DNA from: JBGCDD01 sp045105075 | GTDB lineage: Bacteria; Pseudomonadota; Alphaproteobacteria; Rhodobacterales; Rhodobacteraceae | Direction: 5' to 3' | NCBI GenBank assembly: GCA_045105075.1 | Contig: JBGCDD010000003.1 | Span: forward strand, 1 to 36,384 | Length of the DNA: 36,384 bases | Shown here: positions 8,260 to 17,379 of the stretch, piece after piece | Numbering within the stretch: position 1 is the first letter of the stretch | Layout of the letters: the number at the start of each line of letters is the position of its first letter | The notes under the pieces: generated by a model | What the model saw: only the letters and a program-made list of their open reading frames with translations | Told to the model about the DNA's origin: nothing | Database searches by the model: none | Position numbers and translations under genes: made by a program

Positions 8260-9663
8260 TCAGCTTTGGCTCAGCCGGGCGGGCAGCACATAAACGCGCA
8301 ACTGCCGCATGCTGAGAAACACCGGAATCAAGGCGGCCACCAAAACAGCGTGCCACACCGGCAAGGAGATCTGCGTGGCTTGCGCCAAGGGGCCGACACC
8401 GGCGATCACCGCCACACAAGCTAGGACGGTCAGAATCGGCCAAACCATATCACCCAAAGCAATGTTGAGGCGGTTGCGCACCAGCCAGAGCGAGGTGAAA
8501 TAGCTCATCAATTCGCCAACAATGCTGATCATCACAATCCACTCCAGTCGACCACCTGTCGCGGCGACATACCAGACTGCAGGCAGCACCAGCAGGCGCA
8601 CGATGTTGGCGATCATGGCGTTGGATGTGTGTTTTTGCGCCAGCGCGGCGATTGTGCTGCCGACCTTAAAGCTGCGCGTGGCCTGTTGGATGGCCAGCCA
8701 TACGATCAAGGGGATAAGGGCGCTGTATTTGTCGCCCAGCAGCAGCCAGATCATCGGAGCGCCCAAAACCATTGTGCCTGCGATCAAAAGCAGTCCGCTA
8801 AGTAGGCTGGCTTGCATAGCGGCCATGGTAAGGTGTTGAAAACGAACCGGATCGTCCTGCGCGGCAGACAGACGGGGCAGAAAAAACATCTGAAGACTTT
8901 TGGCAACGATCAACACCGGCACCATGGTTAACGTGACGCCCATGGCAAAGATCGCCAACGATTCCATACCCAACTCGCGCCCGACAATGGCTTTGTCGCC
9001 CTGTAGAACAAAGAACAACAGAACGTTGCTGATCAGAATTGGCCACCCGAACTGAAGACATTGACGAATGATGTCGCGCGCGAATGAAAGACGATAACTG
9101 CGTTTGGCCACCGCATGTGACACCACCACGCCCAAGCTCCATTGCACCAGCATCGCGTACAGCATCACGCGGTAATCGCCGAACCAATGGTTCAGCGGCC
9201 AAACCGTTGCGAGAGAAATCACCGCTGGAACCGCAGTGTGCAAGAGGATTGGATAGTAGATGTTTTGACGGTTCAAGCGGTGCATATCGAAATGCTCAAA
9301 CCCGCGCAGCAGCGGAATAACCGCAAGAACCTGGTACGCCCATGCAATGTCTTGGACGCCCAGAAACAACGCGATTGGATGCGCCATAGCAAATAGAAAC
9401 ACTGCCGAAATGACCGAGCGTAGCAGGTGAAAGCCCTGCAATCCGGCCTGAAAATCGGGGTCTTCGCCGTTTTTGTCTTGAACGATAAGCTGTTGGACAC
9501 CCAAACCTGAAGCCATTTCAACCACGGCCATGCTCAGCGCGAATGTTGCGGCAATGCCATAGTCCTCGACGCTGATCAGGCGAGCGATGACAAGGTTGCG
9601 CGCAAATAGAAAAAGCCAGCCAAATGCATTGCCCGACAACAAAAGAACGGCAGTACGGATCAT
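8260..9663 (-). CDS. oligosaccharide flippase, Wzx-like (MOP superfamily)
   Basis: A 467-residue protein with 12-14 membrane helices and the MOP/polysaccharide-synthase opening: GNAFGWLFLFARNLVIARLI followed by SVEDYGIAATF. Members flip undecaprenyl-linked repeat units or act in amylovoran/WzxC-type export. AGGAAAG lies about 7 bases before the ATG. It is transcribed with the downstream hexapeptide acetyltransferase. Together with the Wzy-like protein and the Wza-like export protein it points to a Wzx/Wzy-type pathway. No initiating phosphoglycosyltransferase or Wzc kinase is within the window. Confidence 0.85.
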   Translation of the reverse strand: MIRTAVLLLSGNAFGWLFLFARNLVIARLISVEDYGIAATFALSMAVVEMASGLGVQQLIVQDKNGEDPDFQAGLQGFHLLRSVISAVFLFAMAHPIALFLGVQDIAWAYQVLAVIPLLRGFEHFDMHRLNRQNIYYPILLHTAVPAVISLATVWPLNHWFGDYRVMLYAMLVQWSLGVVVSHAVAKRSYRLSFARDIIRQCLQFGWPILISNVLLFFVLQGDKAIVGRELGMESLAIFAMGVTLTMVPVLIVAKSLQMFFLPRLSAAQDDPVRFQHLTMAAMQASLLSGLLLIAGTMVLGAPMIWLLLGDKYSALIPLIVWLAIQQATRSFKVGSTIAALAQKHTSNAMIANIVRLLVLPAVWYVAATGGRLEWIVMISIVGELMSYFTSLWLVRNRLNIALGDMVWPILTVLACVAVIAGVGPLAQATQISLPVWHAVLVAALIPVFLSMRQLRVYVLPARLSQS

Positions 9664-9804
9664 CGAATTGCTTTCCTGCGGGCTGGTGCCGAGGATGTGA
9701 AATCAATCATGGCCATCCGTCAACTGTCTTGTGAGATTGGCTTTGGTCGCCGTGATTTTTGCCACAGAAATATGAACGGGTGGTTGGCAGGATCGTCGAT
9801 TTTC

Positions 9805-10026
9805 TCAGTCCCAGAACTCAAAACTGTCGCTTTGGATCAAGTGCGCGGACATTTGCGCTGTTGTTGGTGTCGCTTTGATCTTTGGCATATCTGGCATAGA
9901 AGGTGGTCGGGCCGTCGGGCGGCCTTTTGCGCCCCAGAGATAGAACAAAGCCGCGCGGGTTCCAACGACGTGATCAGGCAGATTCTGCTTGGTCGCAGAC
10001 GAATGGGACAGGATTTGATTGGGCAT
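9805..10026 (-). CDS. small hypothetical protein (73 aa)
   Basis: An unrecognised 73-residue ORF starting MPNQILSHSS and ending DSFEFWD. Support comes from a good Shine-Dalgarno (GAGG, 6 bases before the ATG) and sensible codon use. It also lies on the same strand and 141 bp upstream of the flippase gene. The middle is basic and rich in Pro and Met (ARPPSMPDMPKIK), and no signal peptide or membrane segment is visible. A longer frame extends upstream to 10227 but overlaps the next small gene, so the internal start is preferred. It may still be non-coding. Confidence 0.4.
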   Translation of the reverse strand: MPNQILSHSSATKQNLPDHVVGTRAALFYLWGAKGRPTARPPSMPDMPKIKATPTTAQMSAHLIQSDSFEFWD

Positions 10027-10130
10027 GGGCCACCTCTGAACGTCGGTCAAAAGGGGCTTATGTGGAGAATTGGCGCAAATTAAGGCAAAATTCGAAACAA
10101 ACGCAGCATTGTGTGCGGCTGCTTTGAGAT

Positions 10131-10307
10131 TTAGATCTGGGCCGCAATCTGTCCGCGGCTGACCTGAGTGCTGCTGAGCAATGCGACAACGGTGCCGACG
10201 CTTGCGTAAACCGTGAGTGCCATCCAAAACGGATTGCCCATCAGCAGACTGACAATTGCCAAGGTCAAACCGGTCAGACTGCCCATTATTACGTATGCAA
10301 CTACCAT
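10131..10307 (-). CDS. small two-helix membrane protein (58 aa)
   Basis: A short ORF of 58 codons, starting MVVAYVIMGSLTGLTLAIVS and ending RGQIAAQI, with TAA at 10131-10133. Two hydrophobic segments (about 3-23 and 27-45) are separated by GNPFW, giving a hairpin-like membrane protein. Codon use is GC-rich at third positions, like the neighbours. The Shine-Dalgarno is weak (GGGA about 8 bases upstream). It lies upstream of the 73-aa ORF and the flippase on the same strand and is divergent from the Wza-like gene. I do not recognise the family. A role in the export machinery would be a guess. Confidence 0.55.
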   Translation of the reverse strand: MVVAYVIMGSLTGLTLAIVSLLMGNPFWMALTVYASVGTVVALLSSTQVSRGQIAAQI

Positions 10308-10597
10308 TGTCGCGTCCCGTTCAAGTTTCTGTCATGGTATCGTTACAGCAACGAAACGCAATGTGTAGTGCTTTTCTCAACTGCAACCCCAGTTGGCCGA
10401 TTTACCCCCGACGGCTCGTTCTGAATGCGCGGTTTTTCGCCTATCTTGCGGACCCTAATCTGTTGCACGATCGGCACGGCTGTATGGCGAACTCGATGCG
10501 TTGACTGGCCAACAAAGCGAAAAAACCTTTTGGTGATCGGGTTATTCCTGTACCGCTGCCACACGGGGTGTGGGATCCGTGTGAAAGAGGGCCCGAG
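10308..10597. other. intergenic region before the polysaccharide export gene
   Basis: 290 bp between the divergent 58-aa ORF and the export gene. It probably carries promoters in both directions. TTGACT at 10501-10506 could be a -35 element, but no convincing -10 was found at the right distance. No open frame with protein character was seen. Confidence 0.35.
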
Positions 10598-11209
10598 ATG
10601 AGATTTCTTGCTGTATTGCTGACTGCCATTGTGATCGCGCCGTTGACGGCTTGGGCACAAGAGACTTACCAAATCAAACCCGGCGATGTCGTGCGGATCG
10701 AGGTGTTGGAGGATTCCAGTATCAATCGAGAATCCCTGGTGTTGCCGGATGGCCGCGTGTCTGTGCCTTTGGTCGGAACCGTTCAGGTCGGTGGCCGCAG
10801 CGTTGATCAGGTCCGCGCGGATGTCATTGAAAAACTGCGTCCGAACTTTGCGTCTGATCCAACCGTGTTTGTGTCCTTGTCGCAGCTGTCAGAGCCGCGC
10901 GAAGCCAAGCGCAAGCGCTCTACCGGGACCAGCCGCGTGACAGTTTATGTTCTGGGTGAAGTTGGCGCTCCGGGTGGGCTTGAGATCAAACGAAACACAA
11001 CCGTTTTGCAGGCTCTGGCGCTTGTGGGCGGGTTTTCGAAATTTGCTGCGACCAAACGGATGCAGCTGAGACGGGCAGATGCGTCGGGGGTCGAAAAGAT
11101 CTACAGCGTAAATTACCAGGATATTCTGGCAGGCAAATCCAACATCGGCACGACCGTGTTGCGAGAAGGCGATGTGATCGTCGTGCCTCAGCGCAGATTG
11201 TTCGAATAA
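10598..11209 (+). CDS. polysaccharide export protein, Wza-like (Poly_export + SLBB)
   Basis: A 203-residue periplasmic/outer-membrane protein. A signal peptide covers residues 1-20, cut after AWA. The Poly_export domain starts YQIKPGDVVRIEV (24-36) and contains LPDGRVSVPLVGTVQVGGRS. An SLBB domain follows, with VYVLGEVGAPGGLEI at 117-130 and LREGDVIVVPQ at 188-198. No lipobox Cys is visible, and the protein is shorter than Wza (about 380 aa), resembling the short ExoF/GumB-type exporters. The ATG at 10598 is chosen because AGAGGG precedes it and the signal peptide begins there. The beta-barrel gene follows 22 bp later. Confidence 0.88.
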   Translation: MRFLAVLLTAIVIAPLTAWAQETYQIKPGDVVRIEVLEDSSINRESLVLPDGRVSVPLVGTVQVGGRSVDQVRADVIEKLRPNFASDPTVFVSLSQLSEPREAKRKRSTGTSRVTVYVLGEVGAPGGLEIKRNTTVLQALALVGGFSKFAATKRMQLRRADASGVEKIYSVNYQDILAGKSNIGTTVLREGDVIVVPQRRLFE

Positions 11210-11231
11210 GAACCCGATTAAGGGGGCGGCA

Positions 11232-12620
11232 TTGAAAACCAGGCTGATCGTTGGTGCCACTTTGGCAGCGAGCGTCTCTTATGTTCCTTCGCCTTCCGTT
11301 GCGCAGGACGAAGAGGCCGGCTTGCGTCAACGTTTGCGGATCGAACAAAACTTTGGTTTTGGCGAAAATCTTGGCCTTGAAATCCCGAGCTCGGGCAGCA
11401 GTCAGCTTGCGACAACCCGTCTGACCTACGGCCTGAACAGTGAAACCCGCACGCAGCGGTTCAGTTTTGTGCTCGGAGGCGGCTTGCGTTTTGGTGAGAT
11501 CGGCACGGGCAGCCGCCTTGAAACTGGATTCGTCGATCCGTTGATTGGTCTGCGCTATGCGATTGAAGGCGCCAATAGCAGCTTTGATTTCGAACTGGAT
11601 GCGCGCGAAACGGATATTTCGCAGGCGGGTGCATTGTTTTCCTTTCTGGATGCCGACGGTGCGATCGCCCCGCCCAGTGATTTCTCCAGCATCCGTGGCA
11701 CTGGCAAACGGCGCACGTATCGCTTTGATTCCAATCTTTTGCTGAACCAATACGCGCCGATCAGCTTTCTGCTAACGGCGGGCGCGTCGGGGACGCGCTA
11801 TGTCAATCCAACCGACACGTCACTGGTCGATTTCGACAGATCCGAATTGGGTGCGCGCACGATTTTTCGGTTGAACCCGGCCTCAACGCTGTCGCTCAGC
11901 CTGAACCGCGAACGCTTCCAATCTCAAAATGCTCTGAACACCGATCGTACGACCGACAGCACGCAAATCGGTTTTGACACGGCGATTTCGGCGCGCGCGT
12001 CTCTGTCTGTATCTGCCGGGTATACCGAAGTTGAAACGATTGAAGGCGGTGCAATAACAACCAGTTCCGGACCAAGCGGCTCGTTGGCTTACACCACCGA
12101 AATGCCCAACGGCACTTTTAACGTGGCGTTTGATCTGACGCGGAATTCGCAAGGCGAACTTGGCACCTTGCGGTTAACGCGCAGTTTGGAACTGCCTTTG
12201 GGATCGTTCTCGGCCAATATCGGTCTGGCCAACTCAGACAGTTCAACGACGCAGGTGATAGGTGGGCTGTCATGGCTTTATCAACGCCCCACGAGCCAAT
12301 TCAGCCTGAGGTTGAACCGTGAGGTTTTGTTTGATGCCAACGACGAGCAGCGTTTTACCAATGAAGTCGTGGCAGGGTTTCGCACTGAACTTAACCCGCT
12401 GTCGAATTTCAGCGTCGATGTTTCGCTGTTTCAAAGCGAGGCGGGGTTGACCAGTAACCAAGTCGATCGCGGAGATCTGACCATTGCTTTTGAGCGGGAA
12501 CTGACCTCGGATTGGAGCTTTAGCACTGGAGTCGATTTTAGCTTTCGCGATGAAGACACAGTGGGTCGCGCCGATTCAAGCTCATTGTTCTTTGGGTTTG
12601 GTCGCAATTTCGACTTTTAG
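11232..12620 (+). CDS. outer-membrane beta-barrel protein of the export locus
   Basis: A 462-residue protein with a signal peptide (MKTRLIVGATLAASVS... cut near VAQ at about 24). The rest alternates short amphipathic strands with polar turns, is rich in Ser, Thr, Gly and Asn, and ends in GFGRNFDF. A terminal Phe is the usual BAM recognition signal of outer-membrane barrels. The start is TTG at 11232 with AAGGGGG upstream. It lies 22 bp after the Wza-like gene, so it may form or complete the polysaccharide exit pore, in the manner of GumB/ExoF-partner porins. That role is inferred from position. It ends 3 bp before the convergent tolC-like gene. Confidence 0.7.
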   Translation: MKTRLIVGATLAASVSYVPSPSVAQDEEAGLRQRLRIEQNFGFGENLGLEIPSSGSSQLATTRLTYGLNSETRTQRFSFVLGGGLRFGEIGTGSRLETGFVDPLIGLRYAIEGANSSFDFELDARETDISQAGALFSFLDADGAIAPPSDFSSIRGTGKRRTYRFDSNLLLNQYAPISFLLTAGASGTRYVNPTDTSLVDFDRSELGARTIFRLNPASTLSLSLNRERFQSQNALNTDRTTDSTQIGFDTAISARASLSVSAGYTEVETIEGGAITTSSGPSGSLAYTTEMPNGTFNVAFDLTRNSQGELGTLRLTRSLELPLGSFSANIGLANSDSSTTQVIGGLSWLYQRPTSQFSLRLNREVLFDANDEQRFTNEVVAGFRTELNPLSNFSVDVSLFQSEAGLTSNQVDRGDLTIAFERELTSDWSFSTGVDFSFRDEDTVGRADSSSLFFGFGRNFDF

Positions 12621-12623
12621 AAT

Positions 12624-13973
12624 TTAGCTGTCCGGGGTGGCGGTCAAAGCGTGACCCTGTCCCAAAGCGGTGCGCAATTGCACATAGCTGATCGCCAGGT
12701 CGCGCGTGTTTTGCGCCAGGGCGGCGCGGGATGCTGACAGCGCGCGTTCGCGATCAACCACATCAAGCACCGTAATGTTGCCCCGGCTTGTCAGCAATCG
12801 GCGGGACAGCAAAAGCGCCTCTTCGTTCATTGCAACCACTTCGCGCGCAGCATTTCGTGCTGTGGTGTTGGTTCGCAAGGCGGCCTGTGCTGTTTCCACT
12901 TCTTCTACGGCGTTCAACACCGCGATGCGCCATTGAAGGTATGCTTGGTTTATGCGCGCCTGGGTTGCGTCGACTTCAGCGGCAAGGGCCGGTTGGTTGA
13001 AAACCGGTAATACCAAACCTGCAACGAGGCTCGAACTGCTGGGGCCACCGCTGATGGGAGAGCTTAGCACGCCGCTCAGGCTCAGGCTGGGATAACGTTC
13101 GGCTTTGGCCGCTTCTAAATCCGAAATTGCTGCTGCATAGAGCCGCTCGGCTTGGCGAATGTCGGGGCGCGCGCGCAATAGATCGGCGGGAATGCCCAAA
13201 TCGATGCCCTGTTTGGGCAAAGGTTGACGGCCGGGATACTCTAGATTTATGCCAAGTGTGCCCACGGGAACGCCCAACAAAGTCGACACCCGGTTGCGTT
13301 GACGCAAGATTTCCGCTTCGATCTGGGGCAGTTCCACGCGGGTTTCTGCCGCAAGCGACGCGGTGCGCAATTGATCCAATCGTGTGGCAACCCCTGCATT
13401 TACCTGCTTTTCGACCTCGGACACGGTGCGACGTCGCGATGCCAGATCTTGCTGGCGTGTGCGTAAGATCTGTTGTTGAAAGCGCAGATTCAAATAGGTG
13501 ACCGCAATCTCGCTAAGGACCAAACGCATGGCATCATCGGTGCCAATGCGCGAAGCTTCCAAACGATCAATGGCCGCTTGCGTCCTACGATAATCCGCGC
13601 CGGCCAAGTTCAAGGTCAGGCCCAACTCAGCGCCCTTTGTATTTGCACCGGGGCGGTTTTTTGTTGCATTCAACTCTGCATTGCCACTGAGAATTCCGCC
13701 CCTGGCGCGGCGTGCATTTGCTTCCGCTTCGCGCAATCGGGCGCGGGCTTGAGCGATCGACAGGTTGTTGCTTAGTCCTTTTTGAACCAAGGTGCTGAGG
13801 ACCGGATCATCAAAATGCGTCCACCAATCCAGCTGGGCGGTGTTGGGAGCGGTAACCGGCGACACACGCGCATATTTATCGGGCAAATTTGTGGTAAGAT
13901 CGCGCGTGATTGGCGACTGCTGCGCGCAGCCGGACAAAACCACTGCGACCGAAATCGTGATGATAACACGCAT
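12624..13973 (-). CDS. TolC/NodT-family outer-membrane efflux lipoprotein
   Basis: A 449-residue protein with a lipoprotein signal peptide whose lipobox LSGC ends at Cys16. It has two outer-membrane efflux repeats with long alpha-helical segments. The opening LDWWTHFDDPVLSTLV and the LLRARPDIRQAERLYAAAISD block are typical of the NodT/OprM branch. It forms the trimeric outer-membrane channel. It lies 164 bp downstream of the HlyD-type adaptor gene on the same strand and completes a three-part export system. NodT-type channels more often pair with RND pumps, but no RND gene is here. Confidence 0.87.
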   Translation of the reverse strand: MRVIITISVAVVLSGCAQQSPITRDLTTNLPDKYARVSPVTAPNTAQLDWWTHFDDPVLSTLVQKGLSNNLSIAQARARLREAEANARRARGGILSGNAELNATKNRPGANTKGAELGLTLNLAGADYRRTQAAIDRLEASRIGTDDAMRLVLSEIAVTYLNLRFQQQILRTRQQDLASRRRTVSEVEKQVNAGVATRLDQLRTASLAAETRVELPQIEAEILRQRNRVSTLLGVPVGTLGINLEYPGRQPLPKQGIDLGIPADLLRARPDIRQAERLYAAAISDLEAAKAERYPSLSLSGVLSSPISGGPSSSSLVAGLVLPVFNQPALAAEVDATQARINQAYLQWRIAVLNAVEEVETAQAALRTNTTARNAAREVVAMNEEALLLSRRLLTSRGNITVLDVVDRERALSASRAALAQNTRDLAISYVQLRTALGQGHALTATPDS

Positions 13974-14137
13974 GAAACCTGCTCTTTGCTGCCTCGTCCG
14001 GGGTCGCGTGCGCTTTTCGCGCTTATGTCAATCCGGCCCCTCCATCTAATCAGACGGACGCGTCGAGTGCACAGCTTTTGCGCGAGTGATTTCGAGGAAG
14101 TTTGCGGCTGTTGCTGACCTGCGCCAGTGTTTTCGGG

Positions 14138-15448
14138 CTATTCTCGGAAAGCCTTGCTGAAAAAACTGGTGAACGGAGTGACAAGGTAGCTCAGCGGTGT
14201 GCGATCACCGGTCTGAACAAACGCTTCAACAGGCATGCCAGGCAGCAGCGTGAAATCTCCGAGTTTGGCGATTTCCGAAGCTGCTGGGATGATCTCGGCA
14301 GAGTAGTACTGTGCGCCCGTTTGTTTGTCGGTGATGACATCTGCGGAGATTCGTGCGATTTTACCGCGAATTTCGGGTATTTTGCGTTGATCAAACGCAG
14401 GAAAAACCAAAACAGCTTCTTGGCCCACCCACACTTCGTCAACATTTATCGATTCGATCCGCGCGGACACAATCAGCGGTTGATCTTGCGGAATGATGTA
14501 CATCAGCGGTTCGGCCGGGCGCACGACGGATTGCAATGCAAAAACCTGCAAATCGTAGACAACGCCGCTGACTGGAGCGCGGATGTCCAGCTGAGACAGG
14601 GTTTCCCGCAGATTTGTGCTGCGCTCGTTCAGCTCTATCTCGCGAAACTGAAGATCCCGCAATGTGGTTACCGCCTCTTCGCGACGCCGCGTGGTGAGCT
14701 GTAGAATTTCGATGTTGTTTCCCGCAGTCATGCCGCGCAGTTCGGCTATTTCCGCCTCTAACTGACCGCTGCGCCCCTTTAGATCGGCTTCGTCCCGCAT
14801 CAATTCGTTAACCAAGGATGCGCGCGTTAGCTGTTGATCAAGCAGGTCTTGTTGATAGCTCAGTTCGTCGCGGACCAGGGTCTTTTGCGATCGAATTGCG
14901 TCAAGTTGCGCAGTGATGCCTTCGATCCGGTTTCTGATCTGACTGTTTTGCTCTTCCAGCAGCGTTATTTCTTGTTTCAGGGCAGCACGCCGCGCGTTAA
15001 AGAGCACCATTTCGCCCGCAACAATTTGAGCGCTTTCCGGGTTCCGCCGTGCATGCAGGATCAGAGATTTGTCAAAACGCAGCACGTCGGTACCATCGCG
15101 CTCGGCCATGAGACGGGTTTTCCGAGTTGCGATCTCGTGCAATTGTCGTTCAACAATGGCCAGTTCCGAGCGGACACGTCGGCCGTCAAGTCGGATAAGA
15201 ATATCCCCTTTTTCAACAACTTGACTTCGGTCGACGTCAATCGCACCAACGACGCCACCTTCTGGATGTTGAACCACCTGTCGATTTGATTCAACTTCGA
15301 TCATACCCGAAGCAACGACGGCGCCGGAAATCTTGGTGAAGACGCTCCAACTGCCAAGACCGACAACCAGCAGTGTCAGTGCGACCAAGCCGGCCGCCAA
15401 AGGCACGTTTCCGTTCCATTTGGGCTCATGGGGGGGCTGAGCACTCAA
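14138..15448 (-). CDS. type I secretion membrane fusion protein, HlyD/PrtE family
   Basis: A 436-residue adaptor. A cytoplasmic N-terminus leads into one membrane helix (about 17-37). A lipoyl/barrel-sandwich half-motif follows (GMIEVESNRQVVQHPEGGVV), then long coiled-coil helices (about 90-290) and a C-terminal beta domain with IRAPVSGVVYDL and LLPGMPVEAFVQTGDRTPLSYL. The ending matches PrtE/PrsE proteins. The protein bridges the ABC ATPase to the outer-membrane channel. Its ATG overlaps the ABC gene's stop by 4 bp (15445-15448), indicating translational coupling. Confidence 0.9.
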   Translation of the reverse strand: MSAQPPHEPKWNGNVPLAAGLVALTLLVVGLGSWSVFTKISGAVVASGMIEVESNRQVVQHPEGGVVGAIDVDRSQVVEKGDILIRLDGRRVRSELAIVERQLHEIATRKTRLMAERDGTDVLRFDKSLILHARRNPESAQIVAGEMVLFNARRAALKQEITLLEEQNSQIRNRIEGITAQLDAIRSQKTLVRDELSYQQDLLDQQLTRASLVNELMRDEADLKGRSGQLEAEIAELRGMTAGNNIEILQLTTRRREEAVTTLRDLQFREIELNERSTNLRETLSQLDIRAPVSGVVYDLQVFALQSVVRPAEPLMYIIPQDQPLIVSARIESINVDEVWVGQEAVLVFPAFDQRKIPEIRGKIARISADVITDKQTGAQYYSAEIIPAASEIAKLGDFTLLPGMPVEAFVQTGDRTPLSYLVTPFTSFFSKAFRE

Positions 15449-17178
15449 AACGCAGCCTTTCTCTTCAAAGAGGCACGCACTGGCTCGACATTCTTGACCA
15501 TTTTCGCCATCACCTCATCGCGTGGTCCCAAAGCTGTGGGTTGACCGTTTTCCAAGACCATCAGCAGATCGCATTCAGCAATTGCTGCGGGCCTGTGCGT
15601 CATGATGATTGCTGATCGTCCCATTGCTTTGAAATCTCGGACCGTCTGGTTCAATGCCTCAGAGCCGTCCGCATCGAGCATCGAATTGGGTTCGTCCAAT
15701 ATAAGCAGAACAGGGTCGCCATAAAGCGCACGCGCCAATGCAACGCGCTGGCGCTGGCCGCCAGACAGCAGATTTTCGTTGCCATCAAGGTAAGTGTCAT
15801 AGCCCTTTGGCAGAGCCATGATCATATCATGCGCGTTTGATCGCATCGCTGCCTGAACCACTTTTTCACTGTCAGGGGCGAGTGTCATCCGGGCGATGTT
15901 TTCTGCAATCGTGCCGGGAAACAAGGTTACCGCTTGGGGCAAATAGCCGATATGCTCGCCCAGGCGATCCGGAACATATTGATCCAGCGTGGCGCCACCC
16001 AGCCGCACTTCGCCTGCGGCAACGCTCCAATATCCAGCCAATGCCTTGGCCAAAGTGGATTTGCCGGACCCGCTGCGACCGATGACACCCAAAGCCTCTC
16101 CAGGCTCCAGTCGGAACGAAATCGCCGAAAGGCTTGGGCGGCGATTGCCAGGGGCGACAACCGTGAGATCTTTGCTGGTCAGTCGAGGTTCAGGCGCCGG
16201 CAGTTCAGTGCGCACGGCTTCGGGTGCAACCGCATCCAGGTATTCCGAAAGGGCGACCCACCCCGAGCGGGCCCGTTGCATGACCGGCCAGCTGCCCATG
16301 GCCTGCTCGACAGGGGCGAGACCGCGACCAAGCAAAACAGAACCGGCAATCATCGATCCTGCAGACATTTCGCCCTGAATAACAAAATAGGCACCGGCCC
16401 CGAGCATCGCAGACTGCAAAAACATGCGGAATGTCTTGGTTGATGAGGCAAATGTGCCGCCACCATCGTTCGAAGACAGGGTTTTTTCCATTGCTGTGGT
16501 GCGCATTTGCGCAAAGCGGCTGTACATGTTGGCGCGCATGCCCTGGCTCAGCACAACTTCGCTGCCCGCGCGGGTCAGATCACCAAAGCCGCGTGCCTGA
16601 TTTTCGGCCCCTTGTGCTTTGCGCACTTGTCCCGCCGTCACAAGCTGATTGCCAAGCGCCAAAGCCACAATCACCAGCCCACCCGCAACGGCCAACCAGC
16701 CCAACATTGGATGGAACAGGAAAATCGCAACAATGAACACCGGCACCCAAGGCATATCGAAAACGGCCAGCAACACAGGCGAGGCAATCATTTTCTGGAT
16801 CGCATCCAGATCCTGGATCGCCGCAGATGATCGGGCCTGTTCGTGTGGGCGGGTCGAGCGGCGCAAGGTGGCATCAAACAACCGCGCATCCAAAGCGGTC
16901 TGGAACCGCGCACCAACGCGGGCCATCAGACGGCCACGCGCGTAATCCAGCACGCCCATCAGGAAAAACAAGGCGGTGATCAGCAAGGACAACGCCACAA
17001 GTGTTTCGACCGATCGCGAGGCCAGCACCCGATCATACACCTGCAGCATATAAAGTGGGCCGGTCAGCATCAACAAGTTGACGAAAATCGAAAATACGAA
17101 CGCCCAACGCAGCAACCAAGACCCGGCGCGCCGTGCATCGCGCAATTCCTGCGCTCCAGACCTTTTCGGACTGCTCAT
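15445..17178 (-). CDS. type I secretion ABC transporter permease/ATPase, PrtD/PrsD type
   Basis: A 577-residue half-transporter. The membrane domain (about 20-310) contains LMLTGPLYMLQVYDRVLASR, the PrtD-type opening of this family. The nucleotide-binding domain (about 330-577) has Walker A GRSGSGKST at 367-375, Q-loop LPQ near 413, signature LSGGQRQR at 471-478, Walker B LLILDEP at 491-497 and a switch His in MTHRPAA. It lacks an N-terminal C39-like domain, as in protease/glycanase exporters. It heads the operon ABC-HlyD-NodT. In rhizobia, PrsDE exports enzymes that process exopolysaccharide; that link is suggested here only by position. Confidence 0.9.
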   Translation of the reverse strand: MSSPKRSGAQELRDARRAGSWLLRWAFVFSIFVNLLMLTGPLYMLQVYDRVLASRSVETLVALSLLITALFFLMGVLDYARGRLMARVGARFQTALDARLFDATLRRSTRPHEQARSSAAIQDLDAIQKMIASPVLLAVFDMPWVPVFIVAIFLFHPMLGWLAVAGGLVIVALALGNQLVTAGQVRKAQGAENQARGFGDLTRAGSEVVLSQGMRANMYSRFAQMRTTAMEKTLSSNDGGGTFASSTKTFRMFLQSAMLGAGAYFVIQGEMSAGSMIAGSVLLGRGLAPVEQAMGSWPVMQRARSGWVALSEYLDAVAPEAVRTELPAPEPRLTSKDLTVVAPGNRRPSLSAISFRLEPGEALGVIGRSGSGKSTLAKALAGYWSVAAGEVRLGGATLDQYVPDRLGEHIGYLPQAVTLFPGTIAENIARMTLAPDSEKVVQAAMRSNAHDMIMALPKGYDTYLDGNENLLSGGQRQRVALARALYGDPVLLILDEPNSMLDADGSEALNQTVRDFKAMGRSAIIMTHRPAAIAECDLLMVLENGQPTALGPRDEVMAKMVKNVEPVRASLKRKAAF

Positions 17179-17379
17179 TGTTTGTTGTTCTTTTTTCTAC
17201 TGCTCGGGTTCATCTTATCAGGATTATCAGAGGAAATGGAAACAATCTCTGAACTTGCGTGGCGTCATCGGCAAAAATCCCCAATTGGATGCACAATGCC
17301 GCAGGCAGCTCGTGTCTTTACCAACGATCGGATTGGCGTCATCACAGTAGGCAAACGCCATTACAGCAAGGACCCTCCA
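17179..17379. promoter_or_regulatory. divergent intergenic region between secretion operon and FAH gene
   Basis: 201 bp separating the minus-strand secretion operon from the plus-strand catabolic genes. It should hold promoters for both. TGCACAATGCCGCA at 17290-17303 is one base away from the TGCA-N6-TGCA boxes found in the benzoate genes. It may be chance. No coding frame here has family resemblance. Confidence 0.35.

Noticed and set aside
9697..10083. Plus-strand 128-codon frame in the intergenic region
   Set aside because: No ribosome site and an atypical composition (many Trp, Arg and Cys); the minus-strand 73-aa frame is better supported.
10501..10530. Sigma-70 promoter for the Wza-like gene from TTGACT at 10501
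   Set aside because: No acceptable -10 hexamer at 16-18 bp, so the call would rest on one hexamer.
17290..17303. Fourth BoxR box TGCACAATGCCGCA
   Set aside because: One half-site is mismatched and the site is far from any box gene; kept only as a note in the intergenic entry.
16843..17379. N-terminal extension of the FAH gene
   Set aside because: The FAH fold begins at 17380 behind a good ribosome site; the extension is antisense to the ABC transporter gene.
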